DNA of 64,000 bases from Verrucomicrobiota bacterium. Lineage in GTDB: Bacteria; Verrucomicrobiota; Verrucomicrobiia; Verrucomicrobiales; DEV007. The notes below the pieces were generated by a model, which saw only the letters and a list, made by a program, of their open reading frames with translations, made no database searches and had not been told where the DNA came from. The DNA lies in contig JAGWVU010000014.1 in assembly GCA_018970725.1 (NCBI GenBank), positions 1-64,000 on the forward strand, given 5' to 3'. Both the position numbers and the translations under genes were made by a program. This document shows, in pieces, positions 57,249 through 64,000 of this stretch; position 1 is the first letter of the stretch, and the number at the start of each line of letters is the position of its first letter.

Positions 57249-58643
57249 ATGGATCGGAAAGAAGGCGTCCCGGGCGGGCAGGCGGCCCATGCTTTCACCC
57301 GGATGCACCCCAGGGTGCGCGAGGGGTTGGTGGTCTCGGGCCGTCGGTCCGTTCTCAAATCCGGACTGGCCGGGCTCTTCGGGTTGTCGTTCCCCGACCT
57401 GTTGCGGCTCCGGGCCGGGAATGATGTTCCCTCCCAACGGTCTGTCATTTTGCTCTGGATGACCGGCGGGCCGTCTCACATTGATACCTGGGATCCCAAG
57501 CCTGACATGCCCCGTGAGATCCGGGGGCCGTTCGGCGTCATCCCCACACGGATTCCCGGGGTGCGCCTTTGCGAGTATCTTCCCAAACAGGCCCGCATGC
57601 TCGACCGTTTCACGTTGATCCGCTCGGTGGACTGCCGGTTCAGCAATCATGAACCGAACATGGTCATGCAGACCGCCAACCTGGCCGCGGAACCACGGAC
57701 GAACCCCAAGGCGCGCCTCTATCCGGCCTTCGGATCCGTGGTGGCGAAGCATCACGGGGCCAACCAGTCCGGAATGCCGCCCTACGTCGTCCTCAATTTG
57801 AAGTCGCGTTCGCACGTGGCCGAGGGCGGTTACCTCGGGTCGCCGTTCGATCCGTTCAACGGGGACCAGGCCCACGACGCTTTCCGTCTGCCTTCCGGGC
57901 TGAGCATGGAGCGTTTGGACGAGCGCAGGGCCCTGAGCCACCAGATGGACCGTGTCCGCGCGGAGATCGATCAATCCGGCATGATGGCCGCGGCGGATTC
58001 CTTTTCCCAGCGGGCCTATGAGATCGTCGCAGGCGGGAGGGCGCAGGAGGCGTTCGATCTCACCCGGGAACCGGCCACCGTCGTGGAGCGCTACGGGCCG
58101 CACGATTGGGCGCGCCAAGCCCTCTTGGCAAGGCGCCTGGTGGAACGGGGCAGCAGCTTCGTCACCATCGATCTGAGCAATCACTCCAACTCCGGCACTT
58201 GGGATACCCACGGGGACAACATCCCGCCCTACGGCGGCATCTGGAACGGGTTGCGCCCTCTTTTGCCGGTCTTCGACCACGTGATCACGACCTTGGTCTC
58301 CGATCTCGAGGAGCGCGGGTTGTTGCAGGACACCCTGGTCATCGCGATGGGTGAGTTCGGGCGCACCCCGACTCTCGGCACCCAGGGCAGCACGGACGGG
58401 CGGAATCATTGGCCCGTGGTCATGTCCATGTGCCTGGCGGGTGGCGCTTTCCGGCACGGGCAGGTCATCGGAGCCTCGACCCGCGACGGGGGCGAGATCG
58501 CGGAACGGGCGGTGACTCCTGGCGACTTGGCTGCGACGATCTACCACCACATGGGCGTGCCCTTGAACGGCACCTATCAGGATCACCAAGGCCGGCCGGT
58601 GCCGTTGATCGAGCGGGGACAACCCTTGCGGGAATTGGTGTGA
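57249..58643 (+). CDS. Tat-exported DUF1501 protein
   Basis: A 464-aa DUF1501 protein. The signal region shows SGRRSVLKSGLAGLFGLSF, a twin-arginine motif with a hydrophobic stretch. Metal-site-like motifs are LLWMTGGPSHIDTWDPKP, LSNHSNSGTWDTHGDN and AMGEFGRTPTLG. It differs from the gene at 43242 in being Tat-type and in standing without a DUF1549/1553 partner. It lies between two ceramidase-like paralogues. Confidence 0.88.
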   Translation: MDRKEGVPGGQAAHAFTRMHPRVREGLVVSGRRSVLKSGLAGLFGLSFPDLLRLRAGNDVPSQRSVILLWMTGGPSHIDTWDPKPDMPREIRGPFGVIPTRIPGVRLCEYLPKQARMLDRFTLIRSVDCRFSNHEPNMVMQTANLAAEPRTNPKARLYPAFGSVVAKHHGANQSGMPPYVVLNLKSRSHVAEGGYLGSPFDPFNGDQAHDAFRLPSGLSMERLDERRALSHQMDRVRAEIDQSGMMAAADSFSQRAYEIVAGGRAQEAFDLTREPATVVERYGPHDWARQALLARRLVERGSSFVTIDLSNHSNSGTWDTHGDNIPPYGGIWNGLRPLLPVFDHVITTLVSDLEERGLLQDTLVIAMGEFGRTPTLGTQGSTDGRNHWPVVMSMCLAGGAFRHGQVIGASTRDGGEIAERAVTPGDLAATIYHHMGVPLNGTYQDHQGRPVPLIERGQPLRELV

Positions 58644-58678
58644 GGGTGGCGCTGCGATTTTTTTTGGACGAAAGAAGC

Positions 58679-58708
58679 TGGTCAACCGGGGGCGGCATGA
58701 CGTAGGCT
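58679..58708 (+). promoter_or_regulatory. Possible promoter of the second ceramidase-like gene
   Basis: TGGTCA (58679-58684), an 18-bp spacer and TAGGCT (58703-58708). The -10 element ends 9 nt before a GTG (58718) and 12 nt before the ATG at 58721. Confidence 0.4.
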
Positions 58709-58720
58709 CCGACGGCAGTG

Positions 58721-60187
58721 ATGACAAGAAGGCAGGTGACGGCCCTCGCGTTGGGCGCTTGGTGGCTCTTGGTCAACGGGGCCGGGGCGGTCCCTCCGGG
58801 ATTCCGGGCCGGTGCCCATGCGGAGGACATTTCTCCGACGAAATTTCCTGCTCCGGTGAATGGCGGGATGAAGGGGGCCTTTGCCACGGGGATCCATGAT
58901 CCGATGCTGGCGCGTTGCCTCGCGTTGCACGATGGCAGGCAGGCGTTGGTCCTGGTGACGGTGGACGCGTGCCTGCTGCCCCGGGAGATCACGGAGGAGG
59001 CGCGGCGGATTGCGTCCCAGGCCACCGGCATTCCGGGAAGCCAGATTCTGATGGCCGCGACGCATACCCATTCCGCGGCCGCGCTGACCCCGGCGTTCCA
59101 GTCGGATCCGGACCCGGAGTATGTGAAAACGGTGGGGCCGCGGATAGCCAAGGGCATCATCCAGGCGGTGGCGAACCTTGAGGAAGCGGAATTTGGTTGG
59201 GCCTTTGCGAGTGATCCCGACCATGTCTTCAACCGGCGCTGGTATCTCAAGCCGGGGCAGAGTTATGAGAATCCGTTCGGGATCCTGACGGATCGGGCGC
59301 AGATGAATCCCGGACAGGTCAATCCGAAAGTCTCGGTGCCGACGGGGCCGGTGGATCAGGACGTCGGGGTGATCGCCGTGCGCGGAGCGTCGGATCATCG
59401 GCCGATCGCGCTGTTCGCCAATTACAGTTTGCACTATGTGGGGGGAAATCCGGCGATCAGCGCGGATTATTTCGGGGCGTTCGCCGGAGAGATCGCAAGC
59501 CGCTTGAAAGTGACCGACGCCCGGTATGCGGGCAAGCCGCCGTTCGTGGGAATTCTTTCGAACGGGACGAGCGGGAACATCAACGGAGTGAATTTTGGTT
59601 CGCCCTTGCGACGGAAGCTGAATCCCGGCGAACAGATCCTGACGGTGGCCCGGAGTGTGGCGGATGCGGTGATGGAGGCTTACGACGTGATTCCATGGAA
59701 GCGCACGGTGACCTTGGATAGTGAGGAGTGTGAGTTGCAGCTGGGGGTCCGCAAGGGAACGGCGGCGGACTTGGAGCAGGCCGTCAAATGGATGGAGAGC
59801 ATCCCCAAGGATCCGGACGGGCAATGGTCCGACCGCAAGGCGATCTATGCCAGGGAGACTGTGAAACTCTCTCAATATCCTGACAAGGTGCCGGTGAAAC
59901 TGCAGTTGCACCGCATCGATGCCTTGACTGTGGCTGCGATTCCCTGTGAGGTGTTTGTGGAGATCGGACTGGAGCTGAAGCGGATGAGTCCCTTTGATAG
60001 GCATTTCACCGTGTCGCTGGCCAATGGATATAACGGGTATCTTCCGACGCCAGAACATCACGCGTTGGGTGGTTACGAGACTTGGCGCGCGCGGAGCAGT
60101 TATCTTGAGGTGGAGGCTTCCCTGAAGATGGTGAAAGCGTTGGAGGGAATGTTCGCCAATCTCAAGAGCCGGAGCAGCCAGCCGTGA
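58721..60187 (+). CDS. Exported neutral/alkaline ceramidase-like protein (copy 2)
   Basis: A 488-aa paralogue of the protein at 55710, with a signal peptide beginning MTRRQVTALALGAWWLLV. The zinc-binding AATHTHSAAAL, LHYVGGNPAISADYFGAF and NGTSGNINGVNFG match the same fold. Shared blocks with copy 1 include DHVFNRRW (QHVFNRRW in copy 1), PCEVFVEIGLELK and the C-terminal GYLPTPEHHALGGYETW. A GTG three bases upstream is an alternative start. Substrate unknown. Confidence 0.83.
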   Translation: MTRRQVTALALGAWWLLVNGAGAVPPGFRAGAHAEDISPTKFPAPVNGGMKGAFATGIHDPMLARCLALHDGRQALVLVTVDACLLPREITEEARRIASQATGIPGSQILMAATHTHSAAALTPAFQSDPDPEYVKTVGPRIAKGIIQAVANLEEAEFGWAFASDPDHVFNRRWYLKPGQSYENPFGILTDRAQMNPGQVNPKVSVPTGPVDQDVGVIAVRGASDHRPIALFANYSLHYVGGNPAISADYFGAFAGEIASRLKVTDARYAGKPPFVGILSNGTSGNINGVNFGSPLRRKLNPGEQILTVARSVADAVMEAYDVIPWKRTVTLDSEECELQLGVRKGTAADLEQAVKWMESIPKDPDGQWSDRKAIYARETVKLSQYPDKVPVKLQLHRIDALTVAAIPCEVFVEIGLELKRMSPFDRHFTVSLANGYNGYLPTPEHHALGGYETWRARSSYLEVEASLKMVKALEGMFANLKSRSSQP

Positions 60188-60224
60188 GCGGAGGCTGCCG
60201 GGTGAAGCAAAACGAAGATTCATC

Positions 60225-61130
60225 ATGGTTGCCATCGGTCGAAGCCTCCTCGTTTTCTGGTTGGTCCTGATCAGCGCCGCCTTTGCCCAAAAGCCAGGGC
60301 AAACGCGTCTGCCGGACGGTTTGAACGACTCCCTCGTCGCGCACCCGGGATTGGTTTACGCGAAAGTCGGGGAGCGGGAATTACAGCTTGATCTTTGGGC
60401 GCCCAATGGGGTCAGGGAGGCCTTGCCGGCGATCCTTTGCCTCCATGGCGGCGGATGGTTCAAGGGGGAGCGCGGCAGCATGGCCAACCTCGCCCGGGCG
60501 CTCGCGGCCCGCGGGTATGTCACCGTGACCATCAGCTATCGGCTCAGCGGTGAGGCCAAATTTCCGGCGGCCATTCAGGATGCCAAGGCGGCGGTGCGAT
60601 GGCTGCGGGCGCAGGCTGCGAACCACGGCATCCGCGAGGGAGCCATCGGAGTGACCGGCCTTTCGGCGGGCGGGCATTTGGCGGCGTTGTTGGCGGGCAG
60701 TGGCGGAGTCGGGGAGCTGGAAGGGACGGGAGGAAACGAGGATCGGTCAAGCGCGGTCCAAGCCTGCGTGGCCATGGGGGCTCAGGCGGATCTGGAGACC
60801 GCGCGGATCCGGGACCTCAGCGCCAACCCCAAGGACCCGTTTTACCGGACCTTTCTCGGGGCGTCCCAAGCGGAAATCCCCGCCACGTATGCGCTGGCGT
60901 CGCCACGCCATCATTTGGACAAGGCGGACCCGCCGATCTTGTTCCTGACCGGAGAATTGGACGACCCGAGCACCCACGCGGACGAGACCCGCGCGGATTT
61001 GCAGCGGTTGGGGATTCCGACCGGTTTGACCATTCTGCCGGGCGCTCCGCACGCCTTCCTCGGCCAACAAGCCGCGTTCGATCTTGCGGTCGAGGCCTGT
61101 GACCGGTTTTTCCGGACCCACCTCCATTGA
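60225..61130 (+). CDS. Exported alpha/beta-hydrolase (esterase/lipase)
   Basis: A 301-aa protein with a signal peptide (SLLVFWLVLISAAFAQ). The oxyanion-hole motif LCLHGGGWFKG and the nucleophile motif VTGLSAGGHLAA are those of the BD-FAE/hormone-sensitive-lipase-like group. The C-terminal histidine is in GAPHAFLG. It may be a carbohydrate esterase. It follows copy 2 by 37 nt and converges on the beta-helix gene with a 5-bp gap. Confidence 0.87.
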   Translation: MVAIGRSLLVFWLVLISAAFAQKPGQTRLPDGLNDSLVAHPGLVYAKVGERELQLDLWAPNGVREALPAILCLHGGGWFKGERGSMANLARALAARGYVTVTISYRLSGEAKFPAAIQDAKAAVRWLRAQAANHGIREGAIGVTGLSAGGHLAALLAGSGGVGELEGTGGNEDRSSAVQACVAMGAQADLETARIRDLSANPKDPFYRTFLGASQAEIPATYALASPRHHLDKADPPILFLTGELDDPSTHADETRADLQRLGIPTGLTILPGAPHAFLGQQAAFDLAVEACDRFFRTHLH

Positions 61131-61135
61131 GCGGC

Positions 61136-62440
61136 TCAGGGCTTTTCTTTTACGGCTCCGCCCACTCCTTTGAGGATGTTTCCGTCTACGGTGATGTCCT
61201 TTGTTTCCGGTCCTTGGCGGACGGAGGCGATCGTTATGTCCGGACGCGACTCGATGAAGCGGTTGTCGCGGATCCCGATGGCCTCGGTGCCGCCTTGGAT
61301 CTCGACGACGGCGCCCCCGTCCCTCCCGTTGTCGGCGAAGGTGTTGGCCTCGATGCGGTTGCGGTGCCCCGCGAACCCGGGACCGCGCTCCGGGCGGAAA
61401 AGCACGCCATGGTCGCGGCTTGCGCGGACCGTGTTCCCCGTGACGAGATTGTCGGTATCGCGATGCCCGATGGAAATGCCGAGGCGGTTTCCCTCGATCG
61501 TATTGTCCGCGGCCAAGCCGAATTTGACCCCCCAACAGAAGAAGATCCCGATGTCGCATCCGCTCAGGGTGTTGTTCCGGATCACGGGCCTCTGTGATCC
61601 CGACCCGGGATGCAGGGCGAGGTCTTTGCAATTCTCGACCCGGCAATTCTCGACGAGGACATCGTGGCAGATCTGCCAGGAGATTCCGTCGCCTTCGTAG
61701 TTCCGGGCCACGATCCCGCGGATTGTGATGCGGTTGCCGTCCTGCAGAAAGACGCAGCCCGCGTAGTTTCCGTCGAGTAACTCGTTGTGCGCCCGGTTCC
61801 CGTCGAGGACGAGGTTTTCAATCCGGAGATCCGCGACGAACTCGCCGCTGAGGATGGGAAACAGGGTCGCGCAGGTGGCCCCGTTCATCTGCCAGAGGTT
61901 TTCGCGGAGGGGCTTGTCGAGCTTGAACCGGTTCCCGCTGCGGGCCACCAAGGTCCGCTTCAGTACGGTGGCGGCTCCGGTCTTGGCATCCTTCGAGCGG
62001 AGGCAGACGCCGTCGCCGACGCGGAATGAGGAGGCGTCCGACAGGGTGATTTCCTGGTCATACCAGTCACTGTCGAGGGCGAGCGGGGTCGAGGCGGACG
62101 GTTCCTTGATGAGCACGGTCTTCTCTCCTTCGCCGATGAGATTCACGCCGCTCTGGAGATAAACCGCATTCCGAAGGCGGTAGGTGCCGGCCAGAATCTT
62201 CACCGTGCCGCCGCCGAGCCGGGCGATGTGGTCGATCGCGGCCTGGATGACCCGTTGGTCGCCGCCGGTGAGTGCGGCGTTGGCGTTGCCGGGGTTGCCC
62301 ACGGAAATCGTGAGGGTTTCCGCCCATTCAGGCTGGACCGCGGTGTCTCCGCTGGTCTGTCGCGGATGGGTCACGGGCGGTCGCTCGGCGGCTTCAAGAA
62401 GACCGGACAGGATCAGCAGGGAGAGGAACAAGGGCTTCAT
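61136..62440 (-). CDS. Exported right-handed beta-helix protein
   Basis: A 434-aa protein with a signal peptide (MKPLFLSLLILSGLLEA). The repeated short strand-turn units (ENLVLDGNRAHNEL, RNNTLSGCDIGIFF, EGNRLGISIGHRDTD, EANTFADNGRDGG) form a parallel beta-helix as in pectate-lyase-fold and NosD-like proteins. GGGTVKILAGTYRLRNAV near the N-terminus is the usual entry motif of the pectate-lyase superfamily. No clear catalytic residues are visible. It may bind or cleave a polysaccharide. Confidence 0.82.
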   Translation of the reverse strand: MKPLFLSLLILSGLLEAAERPPVTHPRQTSGDTAVQPEWAETLTISVGNPGNANAALTGGDQRVIQAAIDHIARLGGGTVKILAGTYRLRNAVYLQSGVNLIGEGEKTVLIKEPSASTPLALDSDWYDQEITLSDASSFRVGDGVCLRSKDAKTGAATVLKRTLVARSGNRFKLDKPLRENLWQMNGATCATLFPILSGEFVADLRIENLVLDGNRAHNELLDGNYAGCVFLQDGNRITIRGIVARNYEGDGISWQICHDVLVENCRVENCKDLALHPGSGSQRPVIRNNTLSGCDIGIFFCWGVKFGLAADNTIEGNRLGISIGHRDTDNLVTGNTVRASRDHGVLFRPERGPGFAGHRNRIEANTFADNGRDGGAVVEIQGGTEAIGIRDNRFIESRPDITIASVRQGPETKDITVDGNILKGVGGAVKEKP

Positions 62441-62721
62441 CGGGTACGAGGATTTCGGGAACTTCGCGGCAGGCCGGAGCGCACGGGAAAACGTCTGATC
62501 CGCCCACCCGCCCACGAGTCAACGGTCGGCGTGGGATGCAGGGCGTTTCTCGCTCTTGCCCGGGGGATCCTGATCCTCTCCTCATGAAATCGTCAAGGTT
62601 CCCGGTGCGCCGGGGTGGATTTCCCGTCGATGACCCCGGGTGGAGCGATCCGGCACCCGAAAAGAACCGCAAGAGGGAGCAACCAAGAAGCCGGTCCGCG
62701 GTTTGATTGGGTGTTGATACC

Positions 62722-63414
62722 ATGAACCCCGCGATCACCCTTTTCACCAGTCTTCTTCTCGCGATTTCGGCCGGGTTGCACGCCGCGGAGCCTCCGCCCT
62801 CGTTCCATGAGACCTTTGACGCCGGGTTCGACGCGAAGCGCTTCCTCACGCCCATTCCGAACAAGAACACGGAGGTGCGCGACGGTGTCTTGTGGACGCA
62901 CGGCTCGAGCGGCGGCAAATACCCGCCGATGGTCTATCTCCCGGTCCAGGGAAAGGACCTCACCATCTCGTTCCGCTACCGCCACCTAGCCGCTGGTGGG
63001 TTGCTGTGGTTTTTCGTGGACGGCGATGACGGCTTCGGCAGCGTGGACCACATGTTGCGCGTGAAGCTGCTGCGCGATGGCGTCCAGCTCGAGGTCGATG
63101 CCCATTCCAAAGATCCCAATCATCCGCAGCGTCAAAATAATCGTCCGGCCGATAAAGTGGGTGGTGCCTATCGCCTCAATGAGTTTTTTCCGCTGGAGAA
63201 AGTGGACCTGTCGAAGAACATCTGGCGGGAAGTGCGCCTGGAGTTCGAGGGGGAGACCGTCACCATCAATCTGGATGGCAATGCATGGTCCAAGACCCTG
63301 GCACGGGCCAATTTCAATGCGGGCAAGCGCAAACTGCTCTGGATGCAGAACGGCGGCGGGGCCGGCATCGAACTCGATGACATCCGGGTTGAACCGACCA
63401 CCGGAAAATCCTGA
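62722..63414 (+). CDS. Exported concanavalin-like protein (DUF1080-like)
   Basis: A 230-aa protein with a signal peptide (ITLFTSLLLAISAGLHA). The rest has the strand pattern of a lectin/glucanase-like jelly roll: FHETFDAGFD at the start, KDLTISFRYRHL and EVRLEFEGETVTINLDG, ending IELDDIRVEP. It resembles DUF1080/3-keto-disaccharide hydrolase-type domains, which bind or cleave sugars. It lies 30 nt before the truncated sulfatase gene, so the two may share an mRNA. Confidence 0.75.
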   Translation: MNPAITLFTSLLLAISAGLHAAEPPPSFHETFDAGFDAKRFLTPIPNKNTEVRDGVLWTHGSSGGKYPPMVYLPVQGKDLTISFRYRHLAAGGLLWFFVDGDDGFGSVDHMLRVKLLRDGVQLEVDAHSKDPNHPQRQNNRPADKVGGAYRLNEFFPLEKVDLSKNIWREVRLEFEGETVTINLDGNAWSKTLARANFNAGKRKLLWMQNGGGAGIELDDIRVEPTTGKS

Positions 63415-63444
63415 TACCAACCGGATGCAGCCAATCCGAAACGC

Positions 63445-64000
63445 ATGAAGGGTGATCCTCACTCCCTCTCCGCCAGGTGGCCCCGTTCATCCCAAGGAGC
63501 CCTGTTCATGGTCCTGCTGCTCATGCCGCTGGCCGGGTTGCGCGCCGCCGGGCCTCCGAACTTCGTCTGGATCATCGCGGATGACATGTCGCCGGATGCG
63601 GGGGCTTACGGTGTGAAGCAGGTCGGGACTCCCAATTTGGATCGACTTGCGGCGGAGGGGTGTCGCTACGCCCGGGCTTACGCGTCTGCGCCGGTCTGCA
63701 GTTCCTCACGCTCGGCCTTCATCCTGGGCTGCTATCAGACCACCACGGGGTTGCATCCCCATGATGTGGAGAATCCGCAGCCTTTGCCCGCGCCTTACCG
63801 GCATCTTCCCGGTTTGCTGCGGGAGGCGGGGTGGTTTGTCACCAATGCGGCGGCTCCGGGCGCGAAACGCAACGGCAAGACAATCACCAAGGGCAAGACG
63901 CACTACAACTTCGCGCATGATCCCGCGGAAATGTTCGATGGCGATGACTGGCGGAAACGGAAAGCCGGTCAGCCGTTCTTCGCCCAGTTCCAGATCACCG
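63445..64000 (+). CDS. Exported sulfatase (C-terminus beyond window)
   Basis: An open frame of 185 codons from an ATG at 63445 that runs off the right edge. After a signal peptide (FMVLLLMPLAGLRA) the sulfatase domain begins PPNFVWIIADDMSPDAG, with metal-binding aspartates in IADDMS. The active-site segment is CSSSRSAF, where serine replaces the usual proline or alanine at the third position; the cysteine for formylglycine is kept. It is a separate subfamily from the fusion protein at 31554. No formylglycine-generating enzyme with its cysteines is in the window. Confidence 0.85.
   Translation, partial: MKGDPHSLSARWPRSSQGALFMVLLLMPLAGLRAAGPPNFVWIIADDMSPDAGAYGVKQVGTPNLDRLAAEGCRYARAYASAPVCSSSRSAFILGCYQTTTGLHPHDVENPQPLPAPYRHLPGLLREAGWFVTNAAAPGAKRNGKTITKGKTHYNFAHDPAEMFDGDDWRKRKAGQPFFAQFQIT

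Overview
The window looks like a chromosomal segment of a high-GC member of the Verrucomicrobiota. This is an inference. It rests on sulfatases, DUF1501 and DUF1549/DUF1553 proteins and ceramidase-like proteins of the kind common in the Planctomycetes-Verrucomicrobia group, found beside a peptidoglycan set (PBP1A-type synthase, N-acetylmuramoyl-L-alanine amidase) more typical of Verrucomicrobiota. I saw no rRNA, tRNA, CRISPR array, transposase or integrase gene.

Layout. Positions 1-2640 form an accessory stretch of visibly lower GC. It holds a cytosine-5 DNA methyltransferase whose stop codon overlaps (ATGA) the start of a GHKL/MORC-like ATPase that runs off the left edge; this is probably the first part of a restriction/defence operon. 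A 72-nt hairpin lies between it and the core chromosome. 2.6-6 kb: tsaC/Sua5, aroK, queG and a DJ-1/PfpI gene. 6-13.7 kb: a co-directional run with a TPR membrane protein, a pseudokinase fused to an FGE/SUMF1-like domain, a secreted beta-sandwich protein, an amidase, nnrE-nnrD and sppA. 13.7-25.6 kb: a large zinc metalloprotease, cutA, a PAS histidine kinase, leuC-VOC-leuD, a Pro/Ala lipoprotein, two transporters, a VanZ protein and a tail-specific protease. 25.7-30.1 kb: an MBL hydrolase and prs-rplY-pth-rpsF-ssb. 30.2-34.4 kb: a GH71/99-like protein and a sulfatase-HEAT-esterase fusion. 34.4-41.6 kb: a second orphan kinase, nadC-birA, PBP1A, a TIM-barrel isomerase and membrane or unknown proteins. 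41.6-48.1 kb: a DUF1549/1553-DUF1501 pair, acnA and cobS. 48.1-55.5 kb: an esterase, kup, leuB, a SCO1-like protein, a DUF420 protein, tspO, an RNA-methyltransferase-like gene and a BPL-N protein. 55.7-64 kb: a secreted catabolic or surface region with two ceramidase-like paralogues around a DUF1501 protein, an esterase, a beta-helix protein, a lectin-like protein and a truncated sulfatase.

How it works together. Most of the window is housekeeping: leucine biosynthesis split between leuCD and leuB, PRPP and NAD supply, NAD(P)H-hydrate repair, tRNA modification, translation and wall growth. Interspersed are exported carbohydrate- and sulfate-ester-active enzymes. Genes are tightly packed: five gene pairs in operons join by start/stop overlaps or near-contacts, and convergent genes sit 5-16 bp apart or overlap. 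A repeated pattern of -10-like hexamers only 5-10 nt before start codons suggests that many transcripts here are leaderless. The two least conventional loci are the methyltransferase-ATPase pair at the left edge and the pseudokinase-FGE fusion.
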